The notes below the pieces were generated by a model that worked only from the letters and a program-made list of their open reading frames with translations, made no database searches and was not told the DNA's origin. From positions 124,001-188,000 of the forward strand of contig NZ_MLYO01000018.1 of NCBI RefSeq assembly GCF_001866665.1: a stretch of DNA of 64,000 nt, read 5' to 3'. Source of the DNA: Streptomyces monashensis (lineage in GTDB: Bacteria; Actinomycetota; Actinomycetes; Streptomycetales; Streptomycetaceae). Positions within the stretch are counted from its first letter, which is position 1, and every line of letters begins with the position of its first letter. Positions 26,950 through 35,609 of the stretch are shown in pieces. Both the position numbers and the translations under genes were made by a program.

Positions 26950-27582
26950 ATGGCGAGACTGCATCTCTTCGATCTTGACGGCACGTTGCTGCACGGCACG
27001 ACCGCCCCGGTGGAGATTTCCCGCCAGCTGGGGCGGGAGGTGGAGACGTTGGCGCTGGACCGGGCGATCTCTCAGGGGCGGATCGGCCCGCCGGAGTATG
27101 CGGCGCGGGTGTACGAGCTGTGGGGTGATCTGACCGACGCGCATGTCGATGCCGCGTTCCGGGCGGCACCTTGGCTGGCCCGGATCCGCGAGGTCTGGGC
27201 GGAGATCCGAAACGCGGGCGAGTACTGCGCGGTGGTGTCCCTCTCGCCGTCCTTCTTCGTGGAGCGCCTGCTCGACTGGGGTGCTCATGCGGCTCATGGG
27301 TCGCGTTTCCCCGCTGTGCCGTTCACCGAGCCGGTCGACCCGGCCGGGGTACTCAGCGCGGCGGCCAAGGTCACCGTCGCGGACCGGCTCTGTGCGGAGT
27401 TCGGGCTGGCGCGGGCGGACTGCGTCGCATACGGCGACTCGTCCTCGGACAGGGACCTGTTTGCGGCCGTACCGCTCTCTGTGGCGGTCAACGCGGACGC
27501 CCGCCTGGCCGGGCTCGCGACCCACCGTTATACGGGGCGGGATCTGTGGGACGCCTATGAACTGGTGGCCTCCGCACGGTAG
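26950..27582 (+). CDS. HAD-family phosphatase (SerB-like, IB subfamily)
   Basis: Encodes 210 residues. The nucleophile motif FDLDGTLLHG is at residues 7-16, the motif II serine lies in VVSLSPSFF near 97, and motif III/IV YGDSSSDRDLF is near residue 160. An alpha-helical cap follows motif I. It is a phosphomonoesterase of the phosphoserine-phosphatase-like type; substrate unknown. Only 25 bp separate a parS site from the ATG, so ParB binding could affect its promoter. Confidence 0.87.
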   Translation: MARLHLFDLDGTLLHGTTAPVEISRQLGREVETLALDRAISQGRIGPPEYAARVYELWGDLTDAHVDAAFRAAPWLARIREVWAEIRNAGEYCAVVSLSPSFFVERLLDWGAHAAHGSRFPAVPFTEPVDPAGVLSAAAKVTVADRLCAEFGLARADCVAYGDSSSDRDLFAAVPLSVAVNADARLAGLATHRYTGRDLWDAYELVASAR

Positions 27583-27638
27583 TTGTCGGGCCCGGCGAAT
27601 CTCCCGTCCTGCCTGGTGCACGCGGGCGGAAGAGGGGA

Positions 27639-27667
27639 TTTGTGTGTGGGACGACGGCCGGTAGGGT
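27639..27667 (+). promoter_or_regulatory. Probable promoter of the flavohemoglobin gene
   Basis: TTTGTG (27639-27644) and TAGGGT (27662-27667) are separated by 17 bp, matching a streptomycete housekeeping promoter and giving a leader of about 90 nt. Confidence 0.45.
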
Positions 27668-27766
27668 CGAGGCGGGTGCTACGGCTGGCCGCCCGCCGGG
27701 GGAACATGCATCTTCCCAGAGGAGGTGCGCAGACCGACCGCAAGACGTTCGAGGCGAGGGCACACC

Positions 27767-29182
27767 ATGGACGCTCCGACCACCACGCCGGGGGAGAACG
27801 GCACGTCGGACAGGGACGGCTGGTTCATACCGCGCAAGACGTCCTCGGCTCAGCCGCCGGACGATGCCCGGGATCCGGCCGTTGACGGCAGCGTCGGGGA
27901 CGGCTTTGCCCGACCCTCGGCGGAGGTACCGGCCGGGCGAGCCGCGGAGCCACTTGCCGGGCCCGCACCGGACATGCCCGCCACGCCGGTCGCGGACCCA
28001 CTCGCCTGGCCGTCGACGGACGTCGAGCGGGTGCCGGTGCGGAGGTCGGGGCCAACGGCCGAGCAGAGTTCTCCGGACGCCCTGCTCATACGGCGCACGA
28101 TGGCCGAGATAGCCCCGATCGCCGACGAGGTCACCTCCTACTTCTACGCTCTGCTCTTTGTCCGCCACCCCGAGCTCCGCGAGATGTTCCCGGCCGCGAT
28201 GGACGTCCAGCGGGAACGCCTGCTGAAGTCCCTGCTCAAGGTGGCCGAGCACGTGGACGACACCGCGGTCCTCACCGACTACCTGCGGAACCTGGGCCTG
28301 GGCCACCGCAAGTACGGGACGCGCGCGGAGCACTATCCGGCCCTGGGGGAATGCCTCCTCGGCGCGCTGAGCGCGTACGCCGCCGCCGTCTGGACCCCCG
28401 AGACCGAGGCTGCCTGGGTGCGGGCGTACACGAAGATCTCCCAGGCCATGATCGACGCAGCCGCGATGGACGAGCTGAGGGCCCCGGCCTGGTGGCATGC
28501 CGAGGTGGTCTCGCACGAGCTCAGAACCTCCGACGTCGCGGTCCTCACCGTCCGCCCCGACCAGCCCTACCCTTTCCTGGCGGGCCAGTACACGAGCATG
28601 GAGACACCCTGGTGGCCGCGCGTATGGCGGCACTACTCCTTCGCCTCGGCGCCCCGTTCGGACGGGCTGCTGACGTTCCATGTGAAGGCCGTACCGGCCG
28701 GCTGGGTCTCCAACGCGCTGGTGCACCGCGCCCGGCCCGGAGACGTCGTACGGCTCGGCGCCCCGGTCGGCTCGATGACCATCGACCACACGACCGACAG
28801 CGGACTGCTCTGCCTGGGCGGCGGCACCGGCATCGCGCCCATCAAAGCTCTGGTCGAGGACGTCGTCGAGCACGGGGTGCGGCGGCCGGTCGAGGTGTTC
28901 TACGGCGCCCGCACCGACCACGACCTGTACGCCATCGACACCCTGCTCGGCCTCCGGCAGACCCACCCCTGGCTCGCTGTCCGGACGGTCACAGACCAAC
29001 AGACCCCTCTTCGGTTCCCGGACGCCGTCCGGGAGTACGGCCCCTGGAACGGGTACGACGCCTATCTCTCAGGACCACCCGGAATGATCCGCAGCGGCGT
29101 CGGCGTACTGCGCGACGTCGGCCTCCCGTCGAGCCGCATACGGCACGACTCCGTGGAGGAACTGCTCACCGCCGGGAGCTGA
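27767..29182 (+). CDS. Flavohemoglobin-type globin/FAD/NAD oxidoreductase with long N-terminal extension
   Basis: Encodes about 471 residues. Residues 1-100 are a Pro/Ala/Asp-rich, probably disordered extension. A globin domain spans about 101-235 with a B10-type tyrosine in TSYFYALLF and the proximal histidine in LGHRKYG. An FAD domain follows (RHYSFAS), then an NAD-binding domain with GGGTGIAP near residue 365. The known role of such proteins is nitric-oxide dioxygenation using NAD(P)H and O2. The extension is absent from canonical Hmp. The ATG at 27767 has GAGG and GAGGG upstream and is clearly better than the in-frame ATG at 27725. Confidence 0.88.
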   Translation: MDAPTTTPGENGTSDRDGWFIPRKTSSAQPPDDARDPAVDGSVGDGFARPSAEVPAGRAAEPLAGPAPDMPATPVADPLAWPSTDVERVPVRRSGPTAEQSSPDALLIRRTMAEIAPIADEVTSYFYALLFVRHPELREMFPAAMDVQRERLLKSLLKVAEHVDDTAVLTDYLRNLGLGHRKYGTRAEHYPALGECLLGALSAYAAAVWTPETEAAWVRAYTKISQAMIDAAAMDELRAPAWWHAEVVSHELRTSDVAVLTVRPDQPYPFLAGQYTSMETPWWPRVWRHYSFASAPRSDGLLTFHVKAVPAGWVSNALVHRARPGDVVRLGAPVGSMTIDHTTDSGLLCLGGGTGIAPIKALVEDVVEHGVRRPVEVFYGARTDHDLYAIDTLLGLRQTHPWLAVRTVTDQQTPLRFPDAVREYGPWNGYDAYLSGPPGMIRSGVGVLRDVGLPSSRIRHDSVEELLTAGS

Positions 29183-29203
29183 GGAATCGGGGAATGGGGC
29201 GCG

Positions 29204-29686
29204 CTAGCCGAGGTCGGGAGCGTGCATGGCCCGTACGCCCTCGATATTGCCGTCCAGGTAGTGGCGCAGCGACAGCGGGACGAGATGGACGGAGGCGATG
29301 CCGACGCGGGTGAACGGGACGCGCACGATCTCGTACTCGCCGGCGGGCTCGTCCACTTCGGGGCCGTGCCGCAGGGACGGATTCATGGACCCCAGGCGGC
29401 AGACGAAGAAGTGCTGCACCTTCACGCCGGTCGCGCCGCCGTCCTCGCCGATGTGTTCCACCGTGTCCACGAAGCACGGCACGACATCGGTGATCTTGGC
29501 GCCGAGTTCCTCGTACACCTCGCGGTGCAAGGCGTCCACGACGGTGGGATCCCCGGGCTCGACCCCGCCGCCGGGAGTGACCCAGTAGGGATCGACACCG
29601 GGCTTGGTGCGCTTGATCAGGATCAGGTCGTCACCGTCGAGGAGGACGGCACGGGCGGTGCGCTTGACCACGGGTCGGACGGTCAT
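29204..29686 (-). CDS. Nudix hydrolase
   Basis: Encodes 160 residues. The Nudix helix is seen as REVYEELG near residue 54, preceded by TPGGGVEPGD; the box deviates by one inserted residue and an Asp at the first Glu position. It probably hydrolyses a nucleoside-diphosphate-linked compound, but the substrate is unknown. Its stop is 21 bp from the convergent flavohemoglobin stop. Two degenerate parS copies lie directly upstream of the ATG at 29686. Confidence 0.87.
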   Translation of the reverse strand: MTVRPVVKRTARAVLLDGDDLILIKRTKPGVDPYWVTPGGGVEPGDPTVVDALHREVYEELGAKITDVVPCFVDTVEHIGEDGGATGVKVQHFFVCRLGSMNPSLRHGPEVDEPAGEYEIVRVPFTRVGIASVHLVPLSLRHYLDGNIEGVRAMHAPDLG

Positions 29687-29707
29687 GGGAGAAATGTGGC
29701 CCAGCTG

Positions 29708-29721
29708 GTTCCACGTGAAAC
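29708..29721. other. parS-like site, 13/14
   Basis: GTTCCACGTGAAAC differs from parS at one base. It lies 22 bp upstream of the Nudix start. Confidence 0.6.
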
Positions 29722-29727
29722 ATCCGG

Positions 29728-29741
29728 CTTCCACGTGAAAC
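29728..29741. other. parS-like site, 12/14
   Basis: CTTCCACGTGAAAC differs at two bases and follows the previous copy after 6 bp, forming a 20-bp-period tandem. Confidence 0.45.
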
Positions 29742-29772
29742 CTCTGACCGCACGAAAGCCTTGGCGCACAGG

Positions 29773-30678
29773 TCAGCCCCAGCGCGTGGCCGCCCGCTGG
29801 AGCCACTCGTGGGCCCGTGCCACATGGGGCATGGCGAGGGTTCCGGTGCGCACCGCCAGGAAGTACGTGCGCAGGGGCGGTACCGCCGGTTCGTACAGCG
29901 TCACGATCGTGCCCTCGGCCAGGGCCGGCGCGCACAGATAGCGGGGCAGCACCGCCAGCCCGGCGCCAGCGACCGCGCAGGCGAGCACGGCCCGCAGATC
30001 CGGGACGACGACCGCGCCCGAGGCGGCAGGGCGGGAGTCGAAAACAGAGGCCCAGTAGTGCGAGACCAGGGGCAGCGACTCGTGGACCTCGACGACGGGC
30101 AGGTCCTCCAGCGCCGGCGCCCCCTTCAGGCGCAGCTCCTCCGCACCGATCCGCTCCGCCCAGCGAGGAGCGGCGACCAGCACGTGTTCCTCGTCGCAGA
30201 GCGGAGTCGCGGTGAGCAGAGCACCGCGCGGCCGGGCCGTGCTGATGGCCAGATCATGGTGTCCCGCGGCCAAGCCCTCCAGGGTTTCCTCGGCCGTGCC
30301 GAAAGAGGCGCGCAGCGCGAAGCCCTGGCCGTCGTCGCCGGTCAGCTCGGTAAGGGCGGGCAGAGCGCGTTCGGCGGTGAACTCGGGCGGGCCGGCGAGA
30401 TGCAGGGTTCTCAGCGCGGAGTCGTCGTCCAGGCCGCTCTCGGCTATCTCCACCAGGGCGTCGAGGTGGGGCGCTGCCTTGTGCGCGAGTTCCTCGCCGA
30501 TGGTCGTCGGCGTCACCCCGCGTGCCTGCCGCAGGAAGAGCGGCTTGCCCAGCTGGCGTTCCAGCGTGCGGATCTGTGCGGTGACGGCGGGCTGGGAGAG
30601 GCCGAGCAGGGCCGCGGCGCGGGTGAAGGAGCCGGCCCGGTGCACGGTGACGAAGGTGCGCAGCAAGGCCAGATCCAC
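29773..30678 (-). CDS. LysR-family transcriptional regulator
   Basis: Encodes 301 residues, the normal LysR length. The N-terminal HTH (LLRTFVTVHRAGSFTRAAALLGLSQPAV) is typical, followed by the effector-binding domain. The GTG at 30678 has GAGAGGGG upstream and begins directly at the HTH; an ATG at 30729 would add 17 residues. Downstream genes run in other directions, so the target is not obvious. The region just upstream has an unusually AT-rich stretch (around 30730-30745). Confidence 0.9.
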   Translation of the reverse strand: MDLALLRTFVTVHRAGSFTRAAALLGLSQPAVTAQIRTLERQLGKPLFLRQARGVTPTTIGEELAHKAAPHLDALVEIAESGLDDDSALRTLHLAGPPEFTAERALPALTELTGDDGQGFALRASFGTAEETLEGLAAGHHDLAISTARPRGALLTATPLCDEEHVLVAAPRWAERIGAEELRLKGAPALEDLPVVEVHESLPLVSHYWASVFDSRPAASGAVVVPDLRAVLACAVAGAGLAVLPRYLCAPALAEGTIVTLYEPAVPPLRTYFLAVRTGTLAMPHVARAHEWLQRAATRWG

Positions 30679-30830
30679 GGTTTCCCCTCTCCTGTCCCTG
30701 CCCTCCTCCGGCGCCCAGGCAGGCACCAACTATAAATATGTCGATACGCCGCTGTCGCTAGCGTGATTGGACACTGACAGAGAGTCAACTAGCCTTGTTC
30801 GCGCGGTTCTTCGCGCGGAGAACCGTAGAC

Positions 30831-30861
30831 GGTCCGAGCCACGAGGGGGGAGGCTCGGACC
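30831..30861. terminator. Hairpin 3' of the cystathionine gamma-lyase-like gene
   Basis: GGTCCGAGCC at 30831-30840 pairs with 30852-30861. A second hairpin, CGGTTCT (30804-30810) with AGAACCG (30819-30825), stands just beyond. Together they likely end the minus-strand transcript. Confidence 0.65.
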
Positions 30862-30894
30862 GTCGTGCGGTTCAGGGGATGTGATGCGGGTGCC

Positions 30895-32043
30895 TCACTC
30901 GGCGGACTCGTCCAGGGCCCGCAGCACGTCCGCGATCAGGTCCTCGGGGTCCTCGGCGCCGACGGACATCCGGATGAAGCCCTCCGGCACGTCGTCCCCG
31001 CCCCAGCGGCGCCGCCGCTCGGCCGTCGAGCGCACCCCGCCGAAGCTCGTCGCGTCCTCCACCAGCCGCAGGGATTCGAGAAAACGCTCGGCACGCGTGC
31101 GCGTGGGCAGCGTGAAGGAGACGACGCAGCCGTAGCGGCGCATCTGTCGCGCGGCGACCTCGTGCGCCGGGTCGTCGGGCAGCCCGGGATGGCGCAGGCC
31201 GGACACCTCGGGCCGCTGCTTCAGGGCCTCGGCGAGCGCGAGGGCGGTGGTGTTCTGCCGCTCGACGCGCAAGGCGAGCGTGGCGATGGACCGGTGCGCG
31301 AGCCAGGCCTCCATGGGCCCGGAGATCGCCCCGACGATCTTGCGCCAGCGACGTACGGCGGCCATGGCCTCGGCACCCCGGCCGGCGACGTAGCCGAGCA
31401 GCACGTCCCCGTGCCCGGTGAGCTGCTTGGTGCCGCTGGCCACGGAGAAGTCGGCGCCCAGCTCCAGCGGGCGCTGGCCGAGCGGGGTGGCGAGGGTGTT
31501 GTCGACCGCCACAAGGGTGCCCTGTGCGTGGGCCGCCGCCACCAGCCGCCGGATGTCGCACACGTCCAGCCCCGGGTTCGACGGGGACTCGATCCACAGC
31601 AGCCGGGCGCCGTCGAGGACCTCCAGCTGGCGGTCCCCGCCGGTGGGCGCCGTGCGCACCTCGATGCCGTACGCCTCCAGCTGGGCGCGGACCAGCGGCA
31701 GCACCTGGTAGCCGTCGGAGGGCAGCACCACCGCGTCCCCGGCGCGCAGCTGGGAGAACAGCACGGAGGAGATCGCCGCCATGCCGGAGGCGAAGACGAG
31801 CGTCTCGACGTCGTCCTGCCCGGGCGCCTCCAGCTCGCCGACGGCCCGCTCCAGCAGCGTCCAGGTCGGGTTCTCGTCACGGCCGTACCGATAGGGGCCC
31901 GTCGCCTCGCCGGGCAGGTGGAAGTGCGCCGCGAACACCGGCCCGGGCAGGGTCGGTTCGTGCTTGACCGGCTCGGGCAGTCCCGCGCGCACCGCGCGCG
32001 TGCTCTCGCCGGCCCGGCCCGGGTCCTCGGCGGCCTCGCTCAT
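30895..32043 (-). CDS. Cys/Met-metabolism PLP enzyme (cystathionine gamma-lyase-like)
   Basis: Encodes 382 residues. The Cys/Met PLP family is shown by GPYRYGRDENPT near residue 50, VFASGMAAISSVLF near 85, DNTLATP near 180 and the PLP-lysine in SVASGTKQLTGHGD near 205. The last motif carries Thr-Lys as in gamma-lyases and gamma-synthases. It likely cleaves cystathionine or handles homocysteine in the cytoplasm; lyase versus synthase cannot be settled by eye. Its start overlaps the ptpA stop by 4 bp (ATGA), so translation is coupled. Confidence 0.88.
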   Translation of the reverse strand: MSEAAEDPGRAGESTRAVRAGLPEPVKHEPTLPGPVFAAHFHLPGEATGPYRYGRDENPTWTLLERAVGELEAPGQDDVETLVFASGMAAISSVLFSQLRAGDAVVLPSDGYQVLPLVRAQLEAYGIEVRTAPTGGDRQLEVLDGARLLWIESPSNPGLDVCDIRRLVAAAHAQGTLVAVDNTLATPLGQRPLELGADFSVASGTKQLTGHGDVLLGYVAGRGAEAMAAVRRWRKIVGAISGPMEAWLAHRSIATLALRVERQNTTALALAEALKQRPEVSGLRHPGLPDDPAHEVAARQMRRYGCVVSFTLPTRTRAERFLESLRLVEDATSFGGVRSTAERRRRWGGDDVPEGFIRMSVGAEDPEDLIADVLRALDESAE

Positions 32044-32531
32044 GCCGCCCGCCCTTCCAGGCGCTCCTGTACGGCGGCGAGCAGCCCGGTGCTCGCCACC
32101 TCCACCATGTCAAGACATTCCTCGAAGCCGTCGCGGTGCCCGTAGTACGGATCGGGTACGTCGAGGTCGTCGCCCGCGGCGGGGTCGTACGAGCGCAGCA
32201 GGCGTACCTTCAGGGCGTCCTCCTCGGTGGGGGCGAGGCGGCGCAGGGCCTTGAGGTGGCCGCTGTCGAGGGCGATCACGAGGTCGAGGCGGGCGAACCA
32301 CGACGGCTGGAACTGCCGCGCGACGTGTTCGCCGTCGTAGCCGTGCTCCTCGAGCACCGAGACGGTGCGCGGGTCGGCGGGATCGCCCTCGTGCCAGCCG
32401 CCGGTACCGGCGCTGTCGACCTCGACCCGGTCCTCCAGCCCGGCCTCGGCCACCCGCGCGCGGAAGACGGATTCGGCCATCGGTGAGCGGCAGATGTTGC
32501 CGGTGCACACGAAGCAGACGCGGTAGGTCAT
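32040..32531 (-). CDS. ptpA: Low-molecular-weight protein-tyrosine phosphatase
   Basis: Encodes 163 residues. The catalytic P-loop VCTGNICRS is near residue 9, and the general acid lies in PDPYYG near residue 127. The family dephosphorylates phosphotyrosine proteins; PtpA of S. coelicolor and S. lividans is known to affect secondary metabolism. It starts 7 bp after the holin-like gene stop and overlaps the gamma-lyase gene, so three genes form a tight operon. The name follows streptomycete usage, recalled from memory. Confidence 0.93.
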   Translation of the reverse strand: MTYRVCFVCTGNICRSPMAESVFRARVAEAGLEDRVEVDSAGTGGWHEGDPADPRTVSVLEEHGYDGEHVARQFQPSWFARLDLVIALDSGHLKALRRLAPTEEDALKVRLLRSYDPAAGDDLDVPDPYYGHRDGFEECLDMVEVASTGLLAAVQERLEGRAA

Positions 32532-32538
32532 GGCGTGC

Positions 32539-32916
32539 TCAGTCCTCGTCCGGCAGGACCATGTGCAGGGCCCAGGAGACGACGGAGATGATCAGGCCGC
32601 CGAGAACGGCGGTCCAGAAGCCCTCCACATGGAAGCTCAGCGAGAGCTTGCCGCACACCCAGGAGGTCAACAGCAGCATCAGCGCGTTCACGACCAGGGT
32701 GATCAGGCCCAGGGTGAGGATGAACAGCGGGAAGGTGAGCACCTTCACGATGGGCTTGACCAGCCAGTTGACCAGACCGAAGATCAGCGCGACCACGATC
32801 AGCGTGCCGGCCTTCTTGGCGGTGTTGTCACCGGTCAGGGTGATCTTGTCGAGCAGCCAGACGGCTACTGCGAGGGCGCCTGCGTTGGCGATCGTCTTGA
32901 CTACGAAATTCTTCAT
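32539..32916 (-). CDS. Four-helix membrane protein, phage-holin superfamily IV type
   Basis: Encodes about 125 residues with four predicted membrane helices. The start MKNFVVKTIANAGALAVAVWLL and the central FGLVNWLVKPIVKVLTFPLF fit the mycobacterial four-helix holin-like family (PF04020). Despite the name there is no sign of a prophage here, and a housekeeping membrane role is more likely. The ATG at 32916 is preferred to the longer frame from 32985. It is first in the operon with ptpA. Confidence 0.87.
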   Translation of the reverse strand: MKNFVVKTIANAGALAVAVWLLDKITLTGDNTAKKAGTLIVVALIFGLVNWLVKPIVKVLTFPLFILTLGLITLVVNALMLLLTSWVCGKLSLSFHVEGFWTAVLGGLIISVVSWALHMVLPDED

Positions 32917-32975
32917 GTGTCTGATCGTGGCAGACCGGATCGGAACCGAGCAGTGAGGCGAGGGCGACAGCGGCG

Positions 32976-33293
32976 ATGAAGGCATTCCGGCTGGACGAAC
33001 TGGAGGCGGAGCGCGCCGCCAACGAGGGGGCCTACCTTCAGTTCCTGCGGGAGCGGAACATGTCGGTCGGTCTGTACGCGCTCAACGCGGGCGAGCACGA
33101 CCCGCAGAAGCCGCACAACCAGGACGAGGTGTACTTCGTGGTGAGCGGCCGGGCGTCGATCACGGTCGGCATGGAGACGACCGAGGTGGCACGGGGCAGC
33201 GTCGTGTACGTCCCGGCCGGCGTCGCCCACAAGTTCCACCACATCAGCGAGGATCTGAGGGTGCTCGTCGTCTTCTCTCCGCCCGAGGCGTGA
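32976..33293 (+). CDS. Cupin-domain protein
   Basis: Encodes 105 residues, a single cupin barrel. PHNQDEVYFVVSGRASITVG supplies His and Glu ligands of cupin motif 1, and YVPAGVAHKFHHI supplies the His of motif 2. A metal-dependent enzyme or small-molecule binder is possible; substrate unknown. It diverges from the holin-like gene by 59 bp. The ATG follows GAGGCGAGG. Confidence 0.88.
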   Translation: MKAFRLDELEAERAANEGAYLQFLRERNMSVGLYALNAGEHDPQKPHNQDEVYFVVSGRASITVGMETTEVARGSVVYVPAGVAHKFHHISEDLRVLVVFSPPEA

Positions 33294-33400
33294 GACCGGG
33301 CCTCGGGGTTCCCTAGGGGACGGGTCAGGGGAGGACAAGGGACGCCGGACACCCGCAGAGCCCCCTCGCGGCTCTAGCATCGAATGCGGAACACCAAGGG

Positions 33401-33440
33401 CGTACGAGAACGCAGACGTACGACTACGCATACGACAACG
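33401..33440. repeat. Short degenerate tandem repeat TACGAnnACGCA
   Basis: Three units (TACGAGAACGCA, TACGACTACGCA, TACGACAACGCA) lie just upstream of the DUF5326-like gene. The function is unknown. Confidence 0.5.
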
Positions 33441-33455
33441 CAAAGGACAAAGGCG

Positions 33456-33668
33456 ATGCGAGAGATCTTCGCGGGACTGCCGTGGTGGGTGAAGTGGGTC
33501 GCGGTGCCGGTCATCGCCCTGGTCGTGTTCGGCGGCCTGATAGCGACCGTCGTCGGGTTCGTGATCGGCCTGCTGTTCAAGGCGCTGGTCTTCGTCGCGC
33601 TGGTCGGCGGACTGATCTACATCGTGCGCAAGTTCCTGTCGAACTCCTCGTCGCGCAGCGACTGGTGA
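33456..33668 (+). CDS. Small two-helix membrane protein (DUF5326-like)
   Basis: Encodes 70 residues. MREIFAGLPWWVKWVAVPV is followed by two adjoining hydrophobic helices and a short Ser/Asp tail. AAAGG lies upstream of the ATG at 33456. It resembles the streptomycete DUF5326 family, recalled from memory, which has no known function. It lies between the cupin gene and ssgR. Confidence 0.75.
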   Translation: MREIFAGLPWWVKWVAVPVIALVVFGGLIATVVGFVIGLLFKALVFVALVGGLIYIVRKFLSNSSSRSDW

Positions 33669-33885
33669 CGGAACGCGGGGACTGGTGAGCGAACCACGAG
33701 ATCACCGGTCCCGGCCAGGGTGACGGGTTCCCTCGGGGGAGGGAAGTTTCCCCGCGAGGCCGTCTGCACGCGGTGGCGGACGGTTAAAGTCCGGAACTCC
33801 CCGCGGGGTCCGGCCCCGTGGGCGGCGCAGACCCCTCCGTGCTCTTCCCCGGCACGGGCTGCCCATCGCGCTCCGGGAGTACCTC

Positions 33886-34932
33886 TTGGCCACGGTCGAC
33901 ACCGCACCGGCAGAATCCCACGTACCCCCCACCCCGCCGCGTCCCTGCGTACCTCCCACACGGCGCGCGCCCACCGTGGCCGTCCCCGGACAGCCGCACT
34001 CGGCGGACATCGACTCCGCCGCCCTTCCCGCTGACGCGTCCCGTCCTTCCCGCTCCCCGGACGCCGCCGGACCACCGCCGCCCGGCGACTCGAACCGGCC
34101 GCGTTCCGTGGCCGGTTCCGGCCCACGCCCCTCCTCGGCCCTGCTCGTCCAGCCGCACTCCGCGGACGCCCCGGAGCCCGCGGCCGCCGCGACGCTCATC
34201 GGGTCGGTCCAGCGCGCGATGCGCCTGCTGGAGACGGTCGCCGGGCATGCCTACGGCGCTCCCGCCAAACAACTGGCGCGCGAGACCGGCCTCGCCCTGC
34301 CGACGACGTACCACCTGCTGCGCACCCTGGTCCACGAGGGCTACCTGCGCCGTGAGAAGGGGCTGTTCTTCCTCGGCGACGCGGCCGAGCGGCTGGGCAG
34401 CAGCGGAGCACAGCAGAAACGTCGCAGCGCGGTCGCGGAGACGCTCGCGCACTGGCGTGATGCCATCGGTGTGCCGGTGTACTACGCGATGTACCGGGAC
34501 GGCGAGATCGAGGTCATGTGCGTCTCCGACTCCCCCGAGGTGCCCGCGGTCGAGGAGTGGGCGGACTTCCGGGCGACCGGCCACGCGCACGCGATCGGGC
34601 AGTGTCTGCTCTCCCAGCTGGACGAGGACGCCCGCCGCGACCACCTCGCCCGCTATCCCGTGCAGCCCATCACGCCGTACACGGTGCGGGACAACGACGC
34701 CCTGCTGCGGCGGCTGGCCCGCACGCGGCGGATGGAGCCGGTGGTGGAGCGCCAGGAGTACGTGCTCGGGACGGTCTGTGCCGCGGTCCCGATCACGGTC
34801 GGCACCACCGTGGCCACGATGGCCATGTCTATGCCCGTGAGCCAGGCCGACAGGCTGCTGCCCGCGGCTCATCGGCTTCAGTCGGAGATCGGGCGCCACC
34901 TGGGGACCCTCAGTCTCTCTATCAGTATCTGA
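33886..34932 (+). CDS. ssgR: SsgR-like IclR-family regulator
   Basis: Encodes up to 348 residues. The IclR core begins near residue 105 (SVQRAMRLLETVAGHAYGAPAKQLARETGLALPTTYHLLRTL would be the winged HTH; seen at about 107-150), with an effector domain to the C-terminus. SsgR is known to activate ssgA during sporulation, and ssgA follows here after 99 bp. The first 105 residues are Pro/Ser/Ala-rich, contain QPHSAD twice, and could be non-coding if the true start is internal. The TTG at 33886 has GGGAG upstream. Core identity is firm, the start is not. Confidence 0.85.
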   Translation: MATVDTAPAESHVPPTPPRPCVPPTRRAPTVAVPGQPHSADIDSAALPADASRPSRSPDAAGPPPPGDSNRPRSVAGSGPRPSSALLVQPHSADAPEPAAAATLIGSVQRAMRLLETVAGHAYGAPAKQLARETGLALPTTYHLLRTLVHEGYLRREKGLFFLGDAAERLGSSGAQQKRRSAVAETLAHWRDAIGVPVYYAMYRDGEIEVMCVSDSPEVPAVEEWADFRATGHAHAIGQCLLSQLDEDARRDHLARYPVQPITPYTVRDNDALLRRLARTRRMEPVVERQEYVLGTVCAAVPITVGTTVATMAMSMPVSQADRLLPAAHRLQSEIGRHLGTLSLSISI

Positions 34933-35031
34933 AAACTTACTCCTTGTGATGTGCTGTGTACGTTCAGCAAGATTTGACCCACGCTTAGAGGGCCACTCCC
35001 AGCCAGTCGATGTCATATGACGGGGTAGACG

Positions 35032-35469
35032 ATGCGCGAGTCCGTACAGGCAGAAGTCATCATGAGCTTTCTCGTTTCGGAGGAGCTCTCCTTCCGTATT
35101 CCGGTGGAGTTGCGCTACGAGACCGATGATCCCTATGCCGTGCGGCTCACCTTCCATCTGCCCGGTGATGCCCCGGTGACCTGGGCTTTCGGGCGCGAGC
35201 TGCTGATCGATGGCGTCGGCCGGCCATGCGGGGAAGGGGATGTGCACATCGCCCCCGTGGATTCCGAGGCGCTCGGTGAAGTGCTGATCAGGCTTCAGGT
35301 CGGCGGTGACCAGGCGCTGTTCCGCTCGTCGACGCCACCGCTCGTAGCCTTCCTGGACCGCACCGACAAGCTGGTGCCACTCGGGCAGGAGGGTGCGCTC
35401 GCCGATTTCGACGCGCATCTGGAGGAGGCCCTGGACCGCATCCTGGCCGAGGAACAGAGCGCCGGCTGA
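35032..35469 (+). CDS. ssgA: Sporulation and cell-division protein SsgA
   Basis: Encodes 145 residues. The opening MRESVQAEV, the FLVSEELSFRIPVELRYE strand and DRTDKLVPLGQE are hallmarks of SsgA, founder of the SALP family unique to sporulating actinomycetes. It stimulates septation and germ-tube formation and marks septum sites. A second ATG at 35062 is possible, but the longer form matches known SsgA. The ssgR-ssgA order is conserved, and the upstream 99-bp gap should hold the SsgR target. Confidence 0.95.
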   Translation: MRESVQAEVIMSFLVSEELSFRIPVELRYETDDPYAVRLTFHLPGDAPVTWAFGRELLIDGVGRPCGEGDVHIAPVDSEALGEVLIRLQVGGDQALFRSSTPPLVAFLDRTDKLVPLGQEGALADFDAHLEEALDRILAEEQSAG

Positions 35470-35609
35470 AGCGTTACGGCAGGGGGCTCAGGTCCTCCAT
35501 CTGATGCGTGGAGCTGTGCAGGAACGCTTCTTTGATCCGTAGGGATGTTCCTCACCCGCTGCGGGACATCCGGCGGCGGCCGCTGACTCACCTCCGCCGG
35601 GGCGGACGC

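Noticed and set aside
32539..32916. Prophage signal from a holin-like gene
   Set aside because: Neighbours are ptpA and a gamma-lyase with no lysin, capsid or integrase. The family also has non-phage members.
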